Positions 8,755 through 19,749 of a DNA stretch of 22,340 nucleotides are shown here, in pieces. The DNA is from Reticulitermes lucifugus (Eukaryota; Arthropoda; Insecta; Blattodea; Rhinotermitidae). Below the pieces are notes generated by a model, which ran no database searches, was not told the DNA's origin, and saw only the letters and a list, made by a program, of their open reading frames with translations. The stretch is from the NCBI GenBank assembly GCA_026260175.1, contig JAKCWW010005069.1, positions 15,852 to 38,191 of the forward strand. The letters run 5' to 3'. Numbering within the stretch: position 1 is the first letter of the stretch; each line of letters opens with the position of its first letter. Both the position numbers and the translations under genes were made by a program.

Positions 8755-9187
8755 CATAAGAGAGATGACATAACAGGGGTGTGGAGAAGACTACATAACA
8801 AGGGGCTTTATGATCTATACTTCTCACCAAATATTATTTGGGTGATCAAATCGAAAAGAATGAGATGGGTGGGGCATGTGGCACATAGGGGAGACAGGAG
8901 AGGTGCAGTCAGGGTTTTGGTGGGGAAACCTGAGAGAAAGAAACCACATGGAAGACCCAGGCATAGATGGGAGGATAATATTAAAATTGACCTTCAAGAA
9001 GTGGGATGGGGAGGCATGAACTGGATTGATCTGGCTCAGGAGAGGGACAGGTGGTGGGCACTTGTGAATGAAGTAATGAACCTTGGGGTTCCATAAAATG
9101 TGGGAAGTTTCTCGACTAGCTGAGGACCTGTTAGCTTCTCAGGAAGGACTCTGCTCCATGGAGTTAGTTAGATAGTCAGTCAGTCAG
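8755..9187 (+). mobile_element. 5'-truncated LINE with 14-bp target-site duplication
   Basis: This is the last part of a LINE ORF2 plus its 3' UTR. The frame is open to the stop at 9094-9096 and reads [18 protein letters not shown], then [29 protein letters not shown] and [15 protein letters not shown]. This is the conserved tail of a widespread insect LINE family ('RRMRWAGHVARMGD...GRPRRRWEDNI...DLAQDRDRW'). The 3' UTR ends in short repeats (TTAGTTAGATAGTCAGTCAGTCAG). The insertion is flanked by TCATAATCAC[C/T]ATG at 8741-8754 and 9188-9201, with one difference in 14, which fixes both ends. The reading frame is unbroken over the retained part, so this is one of the youngest insertions here. 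Confidence 0.88.
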
Positions 9188-9201
9188 TCATAATCACTAT
9201 G

Positions 9202-9777
9202 GTCATTCATGTAGCAGCCCAGCAGTTCTCAACCAGGACTCAGAAGTTGTTTTAAGAGGATTTCTTTATCAATATGCAGTTCCAGTAAAGATATGAACAA
9301 GACAATATAAAATGAAATGGAGAACTTCAGTGGCTGACATAAAAAAGAAGGGCTGTTTCAGTACAGCAGTTCTGAACCATGCGATATGAGCAGTACATAC
9401 TTTTAAACACATACTGCAAGGGCATGAAAAGGAACCTCAACAAACTTTTCTGTGCACATACAAATTAAAAAGCTTGTATCTTGTATTTATAGTACAGGAT
9501 AATACACAGTTTGAGATACAAATGAAGCTTCACTCTGAGACTGAGCAGTGTGTCAACTGGGACAGGTTCAGAAACACTGAAGGGATGGCTATTGTCTCAA
9601 AAGGTTGAAAATCTCATGACTCATACTAGTAAACTGCCTAGAATTAGAAATGAACATAGAGTGTTATTTCATTTAACACAGAAACTAACTGAATGTGTAC
9701 AGACTTATATGGTTTCATTTAAGGTGCTGAAAAGGAGATACCATGGAACAGGGGAAGCAATGGTAAATAAAGTCATC
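9202..9777 (-). other. Region downstream of NUDCD2, possible 3' UTR
   Basis: This lies directly 3' of the NUDCD2 stop codon. No other gene is seen. The plus-strand open frame 9550-9831 overlaps NUDCD2 exon 3 antisense and is not supported. I could not fix a poly(A) signal with confidence. Confidence 0.35.
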
Positions 9778-9894
9778 TCATGTCTCCTTTTCTGTTGCAG
9801 TTTCATCCTTTCTCTTCATAGCATCCACTGACCAACCTGGTAGATGATCATAACATTTGGACAACTTTGCATGACTAAAGTCAAATCCAGGATT
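9778..9894 (-). CDS. NUDCD2: NudC domain-containing protein 2, last coding exon
   Basis: It follows acceptor CTTATTTTCAG and starts NPGFDFSHAKLSKCY; the family has 'NPGFDFSGA.ISG.Y' at this place, directly after ERFQ.E. It has 38 codons plus the TGA at 9780-9778 and ends in a charged tail (MKRKDETATEKET). Beyond the conserved NPGFDFS block the sequence departs from the vertebrate tail (DHLPGWSVDA here). It lies nearly 4 kb away from exon 2 and is easy to miss; the phase-0 join and the conserved block make the link firm. Confidence 0.9.
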   Translation of the reverse strand, partial: NPGFDFSHAKLSKCYDHLPGWSVDAMKRKDETATEKET

Positions 9895-10778
9895 CTGAAA
9901 ATAAGAAAAATAACTTCAATGAACCTGGAATATTTTAATACATCACAAGTGAAGCATTTCTGATATTCTTGTTTCTTTTATAATATTTTTAACCCTGTTT
10001 GTTACTTTATTAACATAGGCTTACAGCATCATGTCGCTATGTCTGCATACCTCTGCACATCTAGATGGGCCACTTCATCATGATCACTTATTATTCATTA
10101 GCATCAACAATATTACCATGGCTACTGGACAAAATTTAATGATGGCAGATTCTTATTTTGCTTATTTATGATTTATTTAATGTCACAGTCAGTAGCTCAT
10201 ACTATACTCGTAGAGCAGTGGTTCCCAAAGTGTGCTCCACAGATCCCATGGGACCCGTGAACAGTTCCCAGGGGGTCTGTGGATACATTTCTGTAATGGA
10301 TACTTTGACATTTACTTATTTTTTTCATTAAAGGAATAATGTTTTGTTAAAAATAATCGAGAAACTTCTTTAATTGATGATATGCTTATTTTGTAGGACC
10401 GTTAGAATATTTAGTTAAGAAATCCCATGTACCCAAGGAACAGGTGAAAATCAGTTTAAGGTCAAATCATGCAATGCATTGTTATATATCCTACTGGTAT
10501 GTATTTGTAGCTCTCTGATTACAAAGTAATGTTGCATGTGGACGCAGAAAGAAAAATATGCACATTAAATTAACAAACTTGTACTGTTGCACCTGCTACA
10601 GATTTTAGTAATCTCTAGGTGTGACTTCCACCATCACAGATCACCAGTTCAGTTTAGTCGTAGTTCATATAGCGTTAACATAACTGCAAGGGAAGATAAG
10701 TAGTTATTTTTATTAGCCACAGTAGTATCAGTGAAATAATGTGCAGTAATGTTGATGTTAATTTGTTTCTTATTTATC

Positions 10779-12695
<1,917 letters not shown>

Positions 12696-12855
12696 TAGCC
12701 CATGAGGTATGATTGAATGTATACTCAAATAGTGACAGTTTATTATTGTTATTTTTTGTGCCAACCTGAAAAAGGTAGATTGTAAACATAACATGTGTAT
12801 AATAAATCAGTTCTGAGATACAGATTGTTAATTTCGGATACCTATTATCTGGACA

Positions 12856-13149
12856 GGGCACACGGTGGTGCAGTTGGTTGAGGCACTGTGCTACGAGCCA
12901 GAAGGGCGCGGGCTCAATTCTTGATGGTGTCATTGGAATTTTTCCCCATAATCCTTCTGGCCACACTATGGCCCTGGGGTCGACTCAGCCTCTAACAGAA
13001 ATGAGTACCAGGGGTATTGCGTGGGAGGTAAAGGCAGCCAGTGCATAGGGCTAACAACCTTACCACCTTCACACAATGATTTTCTTGAAATCTGGGAGCC
13101 TCAACTTCCTGGAACCCTCAGGCCTGTGCAGGGATTGCTTTGCTTTATC
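12856..13149 (+). mobile_element. tRNA-derived SINE with 9-bp target duplication
   Basis: The head GGGCACACGGTGGTGCAG resembles a tRNA 5' end. Box A TGGTGCAGTTGG (12866-12877) and box B GGCTCAATTCT (12911-12921) lie 33 nt apart, the spacing of a tRNA promoter for RNA polymerase III. The flanks ATCTGGACA at 12847-12855 and 13150-13158 are identical and fix the ends at about 294 bp. It inserted into the 3' part of the hAT element and so is younger than it. Box B differs from the consensus GGTTCGAATCC at several places, so the copy is probably not active. Confidence 0.85.
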
Positions 13150-13747
13150 ATCTGGACACCCTACACTTACTTGAGCAAGGATGTGAGGATCTGTGGTTAT
13201 TTTTTGAAGCCAAAAGGGGTCCGTGAGCAAAAACGTTTGGGCAGCACTGCTATAAAGCATAAAATTTCATAACGATCAGTAAATTGAAAATGATCTGCAT
13301 GAAAGCAGTCATGACCAAATCTGCAGTATTCTATCCTCACATCTTCCTACAGGGACTGTGGAAAACCACAAAATCTCAGTCGGGTAAGCTCCATTGTACT
13401 GCGACATTCAGTAAGACCAGACTCTTGAGATGTTTTTCCTCGACTGAAATTGCCTTTTGTCAATACCTTTTCTACCAAAAACTGAAAATACACATCAAAA
13501 GCACCACACACTTTACAGCTTGATGAACTGTGGTAAAGTGAACCACGAACTCTCTGCGTATTAGACTTTAACAGCTATGTACTGCCAGGAACATTTAAAA
13601 TTATGTGTAATGACTCTTACATGTCTTAAGCCTACTCAGAGAAATTTTTATACAGAAGTAAATCATAAAGTTTTGTAGTATTTTACAACCCTCTAACACA
13701 CAAATATTCAAAGGCAAGTAGAAATCTGAGGTCAACAATAAACTTAC

Positions 13748-13954
13748 TTCAATCTGAAACCTCTCTAGGTCCAACTTCTTTTTCATCTCATGCAGTGTGA
13801 ATGGATCTGGTTGGTACACACCCCCTTCAAGCAATGATTCCCATATTTCGTCCTTTAAGGAAACATCAGCTTTGGCCAGCACAATGTTCAACAGTTTATT
13901 GTCCTCTACAGTCCACACTGTTTCATCAGCATGCACTGCACTGTATAATCGACC
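13748..13954 (-). CDS. NUDCD2: NudC domain-containing protein 2, coding exon 2
   Basis: This exon has 69 codons, phase 0 at both ends, between acceptor TTATTTTAG|GGT and donor GAA|GTAAGT. It completes the CS domain: GRLYSAVHADETVWTVED, NKLLNIVLAK, then the C-terminal helix region WESLLEGG, DPFTLHEMKKKLDLERFQIE. The vertebrate counterpart has 'GKLFDSTIADEGTWTLED' and 'MQRKLTLERFQKE' at the same places. 'W(T/S)(V/L)ED' is the NudC-family signature strand. The following intron (13747-9895) is about 3.85 kb because of a Buster-type hAT insertion. Confidence 0.94.
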
Positions 13955-14039
13955 CTAAAATAAGTATCCACAAATGTACCAGTTGTTAAGAAAGAAAATG
14001 AAAGGGATAAAGGAATAAATCTAAAGCCACTACCTATAC

Positions 14040-14240
14040 CTTGAACACAGTCTTGTTGCAAACAATACAATTGATTTCACTGGGACAGACTTTTACGGAA
14101 ACCTCCTTTGCTTTTGTATTTTTCGGTATGTTCACTTCAATGTGTACTTCATGTACATTCTGCCACCAACGGCCCCACTCTGTGCCGAATGACACAACTC
14201 CACTCTTTTCGTCAAAATGACTCAGATTATCCAATGGCAT
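14040..14240 (-). CDS. NUDCD2: NudC domain-containing protein 2, coding exon 1
   Basis: NUDCD2 is a small cytoplasmic CS-domain (p23-like) protein of the NudC family, known to work with Hsp90 as a co-chaperone and to support LIS1 stability. This exon holds 67 codons from ATG 14240-14238 to K|gtatag. It reads MPLDNLSHFDEKSGVV, then SFGTEWGRWWQN and VHIEVNIPKNTKAKEV. This matches the vertebrate pattern 'EERSGVV.CGT.WG.W.Q...EV.IEV.VP..T.A'. The ATG has G at -3 and is the first ATG in the frame; the frame stays open upstream without another ATG. With the next two exons the protein is 174 residues, slightly longer than the vertebrate one (about 157), through both ends. The gene lies head to head with LARS1. 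Confidence 0.93.
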
Positions 14241-14457
14241 CTCACCTGTACGTATATATGTGACTAATACATGCGTAATTTCACGCGCACGCACAAATTG
14301 TTATGAAAATCTTGAATATGTTGGATTAACCCTTGAACCAAATAAGCACGGAGATCGGCTGACTTCGCAAGCAGTCAAACCTAACCTTAATGCCTACTTA
14401 ATTTTGTTCACGATAGAGATACCCAACAAAATAAGATGAGTGAAACTGGATACGTTA
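14241..14457 (-). promoter_or_regulatory. Probable 5' UTR and proximal promoter of NUDCD2
   Basis: Only 217 bp separate the NUDCD2 start codon from the left end of the integrase element. By position this must contain most of the 5' UTR and the near promoter. I see no TATA box in a clear place. A few CG-containing words (CACGCGCACGC near 14282-14292) stand out against the AT-rich background. The call is positional, not motif-based. Confidence 0.4.
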
Positions 14458-15680
14458 CCGTTCGAACCCGATCTCACGAGGTAAAACTAGTTCTAACAAA
14501 GCCCTTTCGTCAATATAAGTTCTAACTAGTTACTTCTAGAATTAACTGTCTACTGTTAGTGAAACCTAGTAATAACCGAAAAAAGATAAAGAATTAACGT
14601 ATTTACAGACTTGACTAGGCAAAATTAGTATTTACTGAAATAAGTTAGTTAAAAGTGTTACGCAAGCTGAGATCTGCCCAGTTGGAACGTAGTCTGTTCC
14701 CCGAGTTGTTTCCGTACTTGTCTCAGTTTACTGTTTGCGGTCGACCAGTCGGCGTGATTCGGTATTAATTATTTACAGTGTTTATTACGCATTTTTCAAT
14801 CTTTGTACGACATGAGTGATTAACCGCAATGTGAGGAAATCGGGGGAGAAGGTGGAAAGTGTGTTTCATGGAGAAATTACTTGATTCAGAGAAAGATAAA
14901 GAGTCACTACAATGTAATGAGAAGAGACGCTTAGTCAGCTTTTGGCGGACATTGAAGAAGCAAAATCTGCCGTGAGGAAGACACGTTTGCAATACCGACG
15001 ATTTAAAACATTCGATGTTCTCGAAATTGGTGACATGAAAAAGTTGGTCTCAAGAGGTGACACCGTGAAGTACTATTTACCAGTCGAGGAAATCTACGAT
15101 GTTATCGAAGCTGCTCATTGGGCTGTAGGACATGGAGGTCGAGACAGACTGAAATTGGGAACTTCAAGGAAATTCGCCTATGTAACAATTGAAATGATAA
15201 AGATTTTCTTATCGATGTGCGAAACCTGCCAACAGAAAAAAAACAAGAAAAAGAAAGGCTTGGTTAGGAAATCCATTCATTAAGAAATTTGAAACTAAAA
15301 GTCAAACGGACAGAACAGAACTTAAATAATTTATATTTCTTTGACGTCTGAATTCGACGTTTCTCCTCAAGTGTTCTTTTGACCCGGAAACAGGAATCAG
15401 ATCACGAAATTTCTCTAAGGTCTGCAGCGAGGAAAGCAGCAATAGGTAGAGGACAAGGGTTTGTCCGCTGTGCATGCATGAAAAATTGTACTTCAAAGCG
15501 ATGCTTGTGCAGGAAAAAGCGAAATCTTTGCAACTAGAAATGCCATGGCAACCTGACTTGTAGCAATAAGTGAAAACAGGTGTACTGTGCGTTGAATAAT
15601 AAACTTTCCCGCAAATTAGGGTTATGATTATTTTTCCCAACAGACAACTAGTTTTACCTAGTAAGATCGGGTTTTAACGG
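14458..15680 (+). mobile_element. Ginger/KRBA2-like element with 35-bp terminal inverted repeats
   Basis: Terminal inverted repeats of 35 bp lie at 14458-14492 (begins CCGTTCGAACCCGATC) and 15646-15680; they agree at 31 of 35 positions. They bracket a relic of a KRBA2-type integrase gene (14868-15283). The right end also shows an extra degenerate copy of the GTTA.AACCCG word just outside (about 15684-15695), so the true ends may lie a little further out; no clean target duplication was found. KRBA2-type integrases are related to those of Ginger DNA transposons, which have terminal inverted repeats, and that fits this layout. At ~1.2 kb it is internally deleted. It occupies most of the space between NUDCD2 and LARS1. 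Confidence 0.65.
14868..15283 (+). pseudogene. KRBA2/Ginger-like integrase, N-terminal HHCC zinc-binding part, truncated
   Basis: A first frame starts at ATG 14868 (MEKLLDSEKDKESLQCNEKR). The next continues, after a frameshift near 14925, with LLADIEEAKSAVRK, QYRRFKTFDVLEIGD and KYYLPVEEIYDVIEAAH. The zinc-binding domain is complete: His in AAHWAVGHGGRDR (two His five apart), then C-x2-C in MCETCQQK. The block 'YYV...E.YDVI..AH...GHGGRDRM' is typical of KRAB-A domain-containing protein 2-like integrases. The frame ends after KKGLVRKSIH, where the family continues into the DDE core, so the catalytic domain is missing. It could not integrate DNA. Domestication as a small zinc-binding protein is possible but unsupported, given the frameshift. 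Confidence 0.75.
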
Positions 15681-15951
15681 ATTTCGGGTTGTAACTGTAA
15701 CAGATGTACGTATACTGACGGAAGGCTGACGTTTAAATGACAGCTGCAACTGAATAATGACTGTGACTTTATAATGTAAGGAACTATGAACCAAAACTTA
15801 TTTCGCACGAACACATGCGTCACGACGATGTGAAAATAATAAACTGATACTGTTACCCCGGCAATAGGATCTACAAGAATATAATTTTCCTTACGTAACT
15901 TCATTAAACAATAATACTCCAACAAATGTCGGGGCAATTTGTAGAGCACAG

Positions 15952-15954
15952 ATG
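15952..15954 (+). CDS. LARS1: Candidate start-codon exon of leucyl-tRNA synthetase
   Basis: The first recognised LARS1 exon (19750) starts in phase 0 directly with [10 protein letters not shown]. The human protein has only a few residues before ERKGT, so the missing 5' coding sequence is very short. Here CACAG-ATG is followed at once by a perfect donor GTAAGT (15955-15960). Joining it would give [11 protein letters not shown] and an intron of 3,795 bp. A competing ATG|GTAAGC lies at 16151-16157. Without transcript data the choice is an inference. Confidence 0.3.
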
Positions 15955-16344
15955 GTAAGTCGTGCGATGTTTTCTGGTAACCAGACTACTGCTCTTATCC
16001 GTGCTACAGAATTAATTCGTATTCGTGGCAGATGGATGGTGGTGAGATGCAGTGTGGCCGAATGTGTGTTTTAGTGGTTTTGCATTTTCTGTTTGAGTTA
16101 TTTTGACGTATCAGACGTGGCCACAGATAACAACTAAACGAGATCTTTAAATGGTAAGCAGGTGTTCTTTATTATAAAATGGTGGTTCCATATGCATGCA
16201 GCTGTGGACGTAGTATGTAATAATAATGAGTAATGTTAATATAGTTCTATGTTTCTTTTCGTTAATATCCACAAATAAATGTAATGTAACTGCGTGTTGC
16301 GTGATTAGGCATTCCCACTAAGATCACTTCATTTGAGAAAACCC

Positions 16345-16568
16345 AAAATAAGTAGATGGATTAGTCAACTAGAAATAATCACGTATAAAAGAATGCAGAT
16401 TTTAAATAGTTGAAGAAAGACTATCAATCTGGTGAGTGAAACACAAACTTATGTTAGTAGATATCAGATGATGTACAGAAATCTAAGAAAGGAAGCTAAG
16501 AGAAGAGAAAATGATAAGTATGCTTTTAATGCAAAAGTTGGAACTAAAGCCGTGTGGCAAGTAATAAA
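16345..16568 (+). pseudogene. LINE ORF2 fragment (region before the RT domain)
   Basis: One frame reads ISRWISQLEIITYKRMQI, a stop, then YVSRYQMMYRNLRKEAKRRE and AFNAKVGTKAVWQVIN. This is the linker between endonuclease and RT in insect LINEs (pattern 'Y...Y..I.RKV.KEAK......I..S.NK.K..W.IIN'). It is cut at 16568 where a mariner end begins (TA at 16569-16570). It is probably an old LINE piece into which the mariner inserted. Confidence 0.6.
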
Positions 16569-16570
16569 TA

Positions 16571-17280
16571 CGAGGGATGTTCAAATTTAAATGAGAATTT
16601 GTTTCTAAAAAATTTATTCACAATAAAATGGAAAAGTTTTACACACTACTTTTCAATGTAGGCCCTGTTGACTGCCATACACTTGTGCTCACTTTCTGGA
16701 AGCTTCTTAATTCCAGTTTCAAAGAAGGTTTTCGGTTGCTTGTGTATCCAACTTTGCACAGCTGCAATGACCTCGTCATTATTCCGGAATCTCTTGCCTC
16801 CTAAAACCCTCTTCATTGGTCCAAACAAATGATCATCAGATGGAGCTAAGTCTGGACTGTAAGGTGGATGAGGCAGTACATCCCACTTCAGTTTCAGTAG
16901 AGTTGCCATCGTTAAAGCCACAGTGTGAGGACGGGTGTTGTCTTGGAGGAAGCAAACTGAATCCTGCCTTTTTCTTTTCTTTGAGCGGATTGCCGGCTTC
17001 ACTTTTTCATTCAGGAGAGTTGAATAGTACTGCACATTGATAGTTTTTTGACCAGTGAGAAAGTCCAGGTGAATGGTACCCTTGGAATCCCAGAACACAG
17101 TAGCCATGATCTTCCCCACTGAAAAAATTCTTTCGCTTTTTTTGGGGGTAGAGAATGAGTGTGTTTGCACTGCTTGCCTACTCTTTTTGATTCTGGAGTG
17201 AAGTAGTGGACCCAGGTCTCATCACAGGTCACAACTGAGTCCAAAAATTCGGCTCCTTTTCTCTCGTATTGTTGCAAAAG
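16571..17280 (-). pseudogene. Mariner transposon, 5'-truncated, DD34D transposase relic
   Basis: The 3' end is (TA)CGAGGGATGTTCAAA at 16569-16585, a typical mariner terminus. On the minus strand the transposase begins inside the catalytic domain: TCDETWVHYFTPESKR with the first Asp. A frameshift in a six-base homopolymer run (17122-17127) moves into SVGKIMATVFWDSKGT, then FLQDNTRPHTV (second Asp) and PHPPYSPDLAPSDDHLFGPM (third Asp), to the stop at 16646. About the first 150 residues, including the helix-turn-helix part, and the 5' terminal repeat are missing. One frameshift and the truncation make it inactive. It is better preserved than the inverted mariner pair at 6434-7007 and is a different subfamily by wording. 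Confidence 0.88.
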
Positions 17281-18150
17281 TAATCAGCCCACAGGCAATT
17301 AGGAGTGTTTTGCTAACTTTTATGCCTATCTGAAGTATGATTTATTTTTTGGGATTGGGATACTTAGAGTAAAGGTATCTTTAAGCTGCAGAGAGGTATA
17401 TGCAAAAAGTCGGTGTGTAGGGGCAACAGACTTCTTGTAGGCAGATATTCAGGGATTTGAATATAGTACTACCAGCCTGTATATACATAATAGTTTGCTG
17501 TATAAAAAGAGAAAAAGAAAATCTGGAGCAGAATGTAGTTTCACAATTAAAATACACGAAAAACATTGCATCTTCATGTTCAGTTCTGTAACACAATCTC
17601 CTTTTAAAAAAAAAGTGTAGTGAGTGTTGGAATTAAATTATACAACAGAATATCTAATCGTATATAATAATTGGACAAGTACAAATTTTTTAAATGGAAA
17701 TTGAGATATTTTCTGTTACAGCATATATTTTATTCTGTGGAAGAATATATGTCATGTTAAATGTGGCTGATGTTACCATGTGAGTGAAAGAAGCGATGAA
17801 TTTTCATGTAATAGTTTATATAGTGTTGGTGTAAATGTGTTTATGTGATTTTAGGAAGGTTGTGTTTAGTGAGGCATAAGCTGATTGATTGTTTGAAATT
17901 GATGTATCCTATGTCAAATGTTTGACTGAAAGGGGCAAACAGTAAACTAAACTGAATGTTCGTGAAATGCAGCGAATGGAACCAGGAATTGTATATGTGA
18001 GTAGGACACTGTGAGTTTCAGACGTGACATATCCAAAAGAAGTCAATCATATGATCTGACCCAGGAATGTTTGAATGGAACAAATTATGTTATTTGAAAG
18101 TGATTTTTTTGTTGTTGTTTACATTACAATAGCAGTATCTCAGACGGTAC
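17281..18150. other. Non-coding stretch (probable LARS1 intron 1)
   Basis: No gene recognised. A 71-codon minus-strand open frame (17596-17381) has no motif. The region lies between the truncated mariner and a LINE copy. Confidence 0.4.
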
Positions 18151-19387
18151 AGCAGCAGTCTAACAGATTGATTGATCAGCTGCACTGGTAATGCCTGGAA
18201 ATAGTGGGATGGCCAGGTAATAGCCAGCATAGAAATTGGTATTATTTATCACAGAATAATGTCGGCCACATTCCAGAGAGGACAACGAACACAAATATGA
18301 GATTTGTCATCCTCCTCAAGAGGCATGATGAGCTATGGAATAGCAGGAGGGTCAGGAGTGTCAATCTACAACTTGATTATCCCCTCATGGGGTGTGGTGT
18401 GCCTCACATTGGTGACATTGACATAACCTCCATTCTGAGGGAAGAGTGTACAACACATGGCCTGCACGAAAAGTATCTAAGCAAGACGAGGCTAATGCAT
18501 CTTATTGCGAAAAGAGTTAATGGCAGTCATGTGCCAAGTGTGAGCAGTATTTCTGTTACTATCCATGCCAGTGTCTCTCCTTTTTTAGCTTAAATCAAAA
18601 CAACAGAGGTGCTTATGACATATTGAATGCCATGATTCTAAATTTTATTGTAAGAATGAATGTAGTCTCCAAATTTGTTACATACATTTTATCAAAACCA
18701 GGGGCCTAAGGAGCAAAAGTGATGAATTAATGATTTCTTTTGAAATAGATGGCATGAATCTGCATATGTTGTGTTTGAGTGAACATCACATGAAAGAACA
18801 CCTCACATTATGTGGTTATGTGTTAGGATGAAGTTTCTGGTGATAAAAACATAAGTAAGAAGGTGTGTGTAGTTTTGTTAGAGATGATCAGTATGTCAGC
18901 AAAATCGATACTTCCCACCATTGTGTAAAGAACAGGATTCAGAAAAGTTGTACTTTATTGTAGTATTAATACAAGGACTAATACCATCTACATACAGCAT
19001 TTACCAAACTTTTGTGTTATCAGAAAAGTAGGCACTATGCTGGTATCAAAATCTTCAACAGTTGACCATGAGTAAAAAGGCATTCTTTAAAGCAGCATTA
19101 AAAAGAGACTTAAGTACTCACTTCTTTTATTCTGTTAATGAATTTATAATGTTGGAAAATGACTTATCAGCTGCATATAATGAATTTTGTGTAACATTTG
19201 AATACTGTATGTAAAATATTTATAGTATTTTTGTATTGTATATTTTGTATATTTGTTATGACTTACTCCTGTTGTCACTTCGATTAAATTCTGGATCAGT
19301 GGAATGTAGAACTTATATTTGTACATACATATGTCTTTGTGTATATGTGCTTAATGTACATACTGTCAGAACATTAAACAAACAAAT
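18151..19387 (+). mobile_element. Internally deleted LINE: esterase-like ORF1 end, endonuclease start, ORF2 tail
   Basis: There are three pieces of one LINE in the right order. First, 18204-18593 is open for 129 codons: RFVILLKRHDELWNS and VNLQLDY, then TTHGLHEKYLSKTRL. This resembles the SGNH-esterase-like end of ORF1 in CR1/L2-type LINEs ('TxHGLHLN..GK..L'). Second, at about 18700-18830, RGLRSKSDELMISFEID and LCLSEHHM match the start of the EEP endonuclease of ORF2, with the Glu of 'LSEHH' at the catalytic position; stops follow. Third, at 19070-19150, KAALKRDLSTHFFYSVNEF is like the ORF2 C-terminus, followed by an AT-rich 3' UTR ending in AAACAAACAAA near 19387. The RT domain is missing. 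The copy is not functional. Confidence 0.6.
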
Positions 19388-19749
19388 TGGGTAACTCAAA
19401 AACGAAGCCTTAAATAACAATACATTTTTTTAGGTTGGCATTTCTTCAATATGAGGTGGCATGGAAGTATTTCCGTGATTCAGACTTAACAAATTAGGTG
19501 GTAGAATATGCTCCGCATTGGGTGTAATGATACAGTATCATGCCTTGATTGTTACAGTCTCACTTGTAAAAGTATATCTTACCACATGAAGGTTAGATTG
19601 ACACTGAAGGCAGAGGAGATGCAATTTGTACATCCCAAGAGACACGGAGAACTTGTAAATCTGTACTGTGGATGTCGTTATACAGTGTTATGTCTGCTCA
19701 GGTATGGTCTATAACAGAAGGATAATTTGATCAATGGTTTAATTTCTAG

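Noticed and set aside
9550-9831. 93-codon plus-strand open frame
   Set aside because: It lies antisense over the last NUDCD2 exon and its 3' flank; it has no recognisable domain.
13069-13260. 63-codon minus-strand open frame
   Set aside because: It overlaps the SINE and the hAT right end; no protein motif is seen.
14241-14294. Upstream in-frame extension of NUDCD2 from a GTG codon
   Set aside because: It is not an ATG, the sequence is not conserved with the family, and the ATG at 14240 has a good context.
16151-16157. ATG|GTAAGC as the LARS1 start exon
   Set aside because: Not excluded, but its donor is weaker than GTAAGT at 15955, so it is kept only as the second choice.
18204-18593. 129-codon open frame as a possible host gene
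   Set aside because: Its blocks match the esterase-like end of LINE ORF1, and ORF2 endonuclease and tail relics follow in order.
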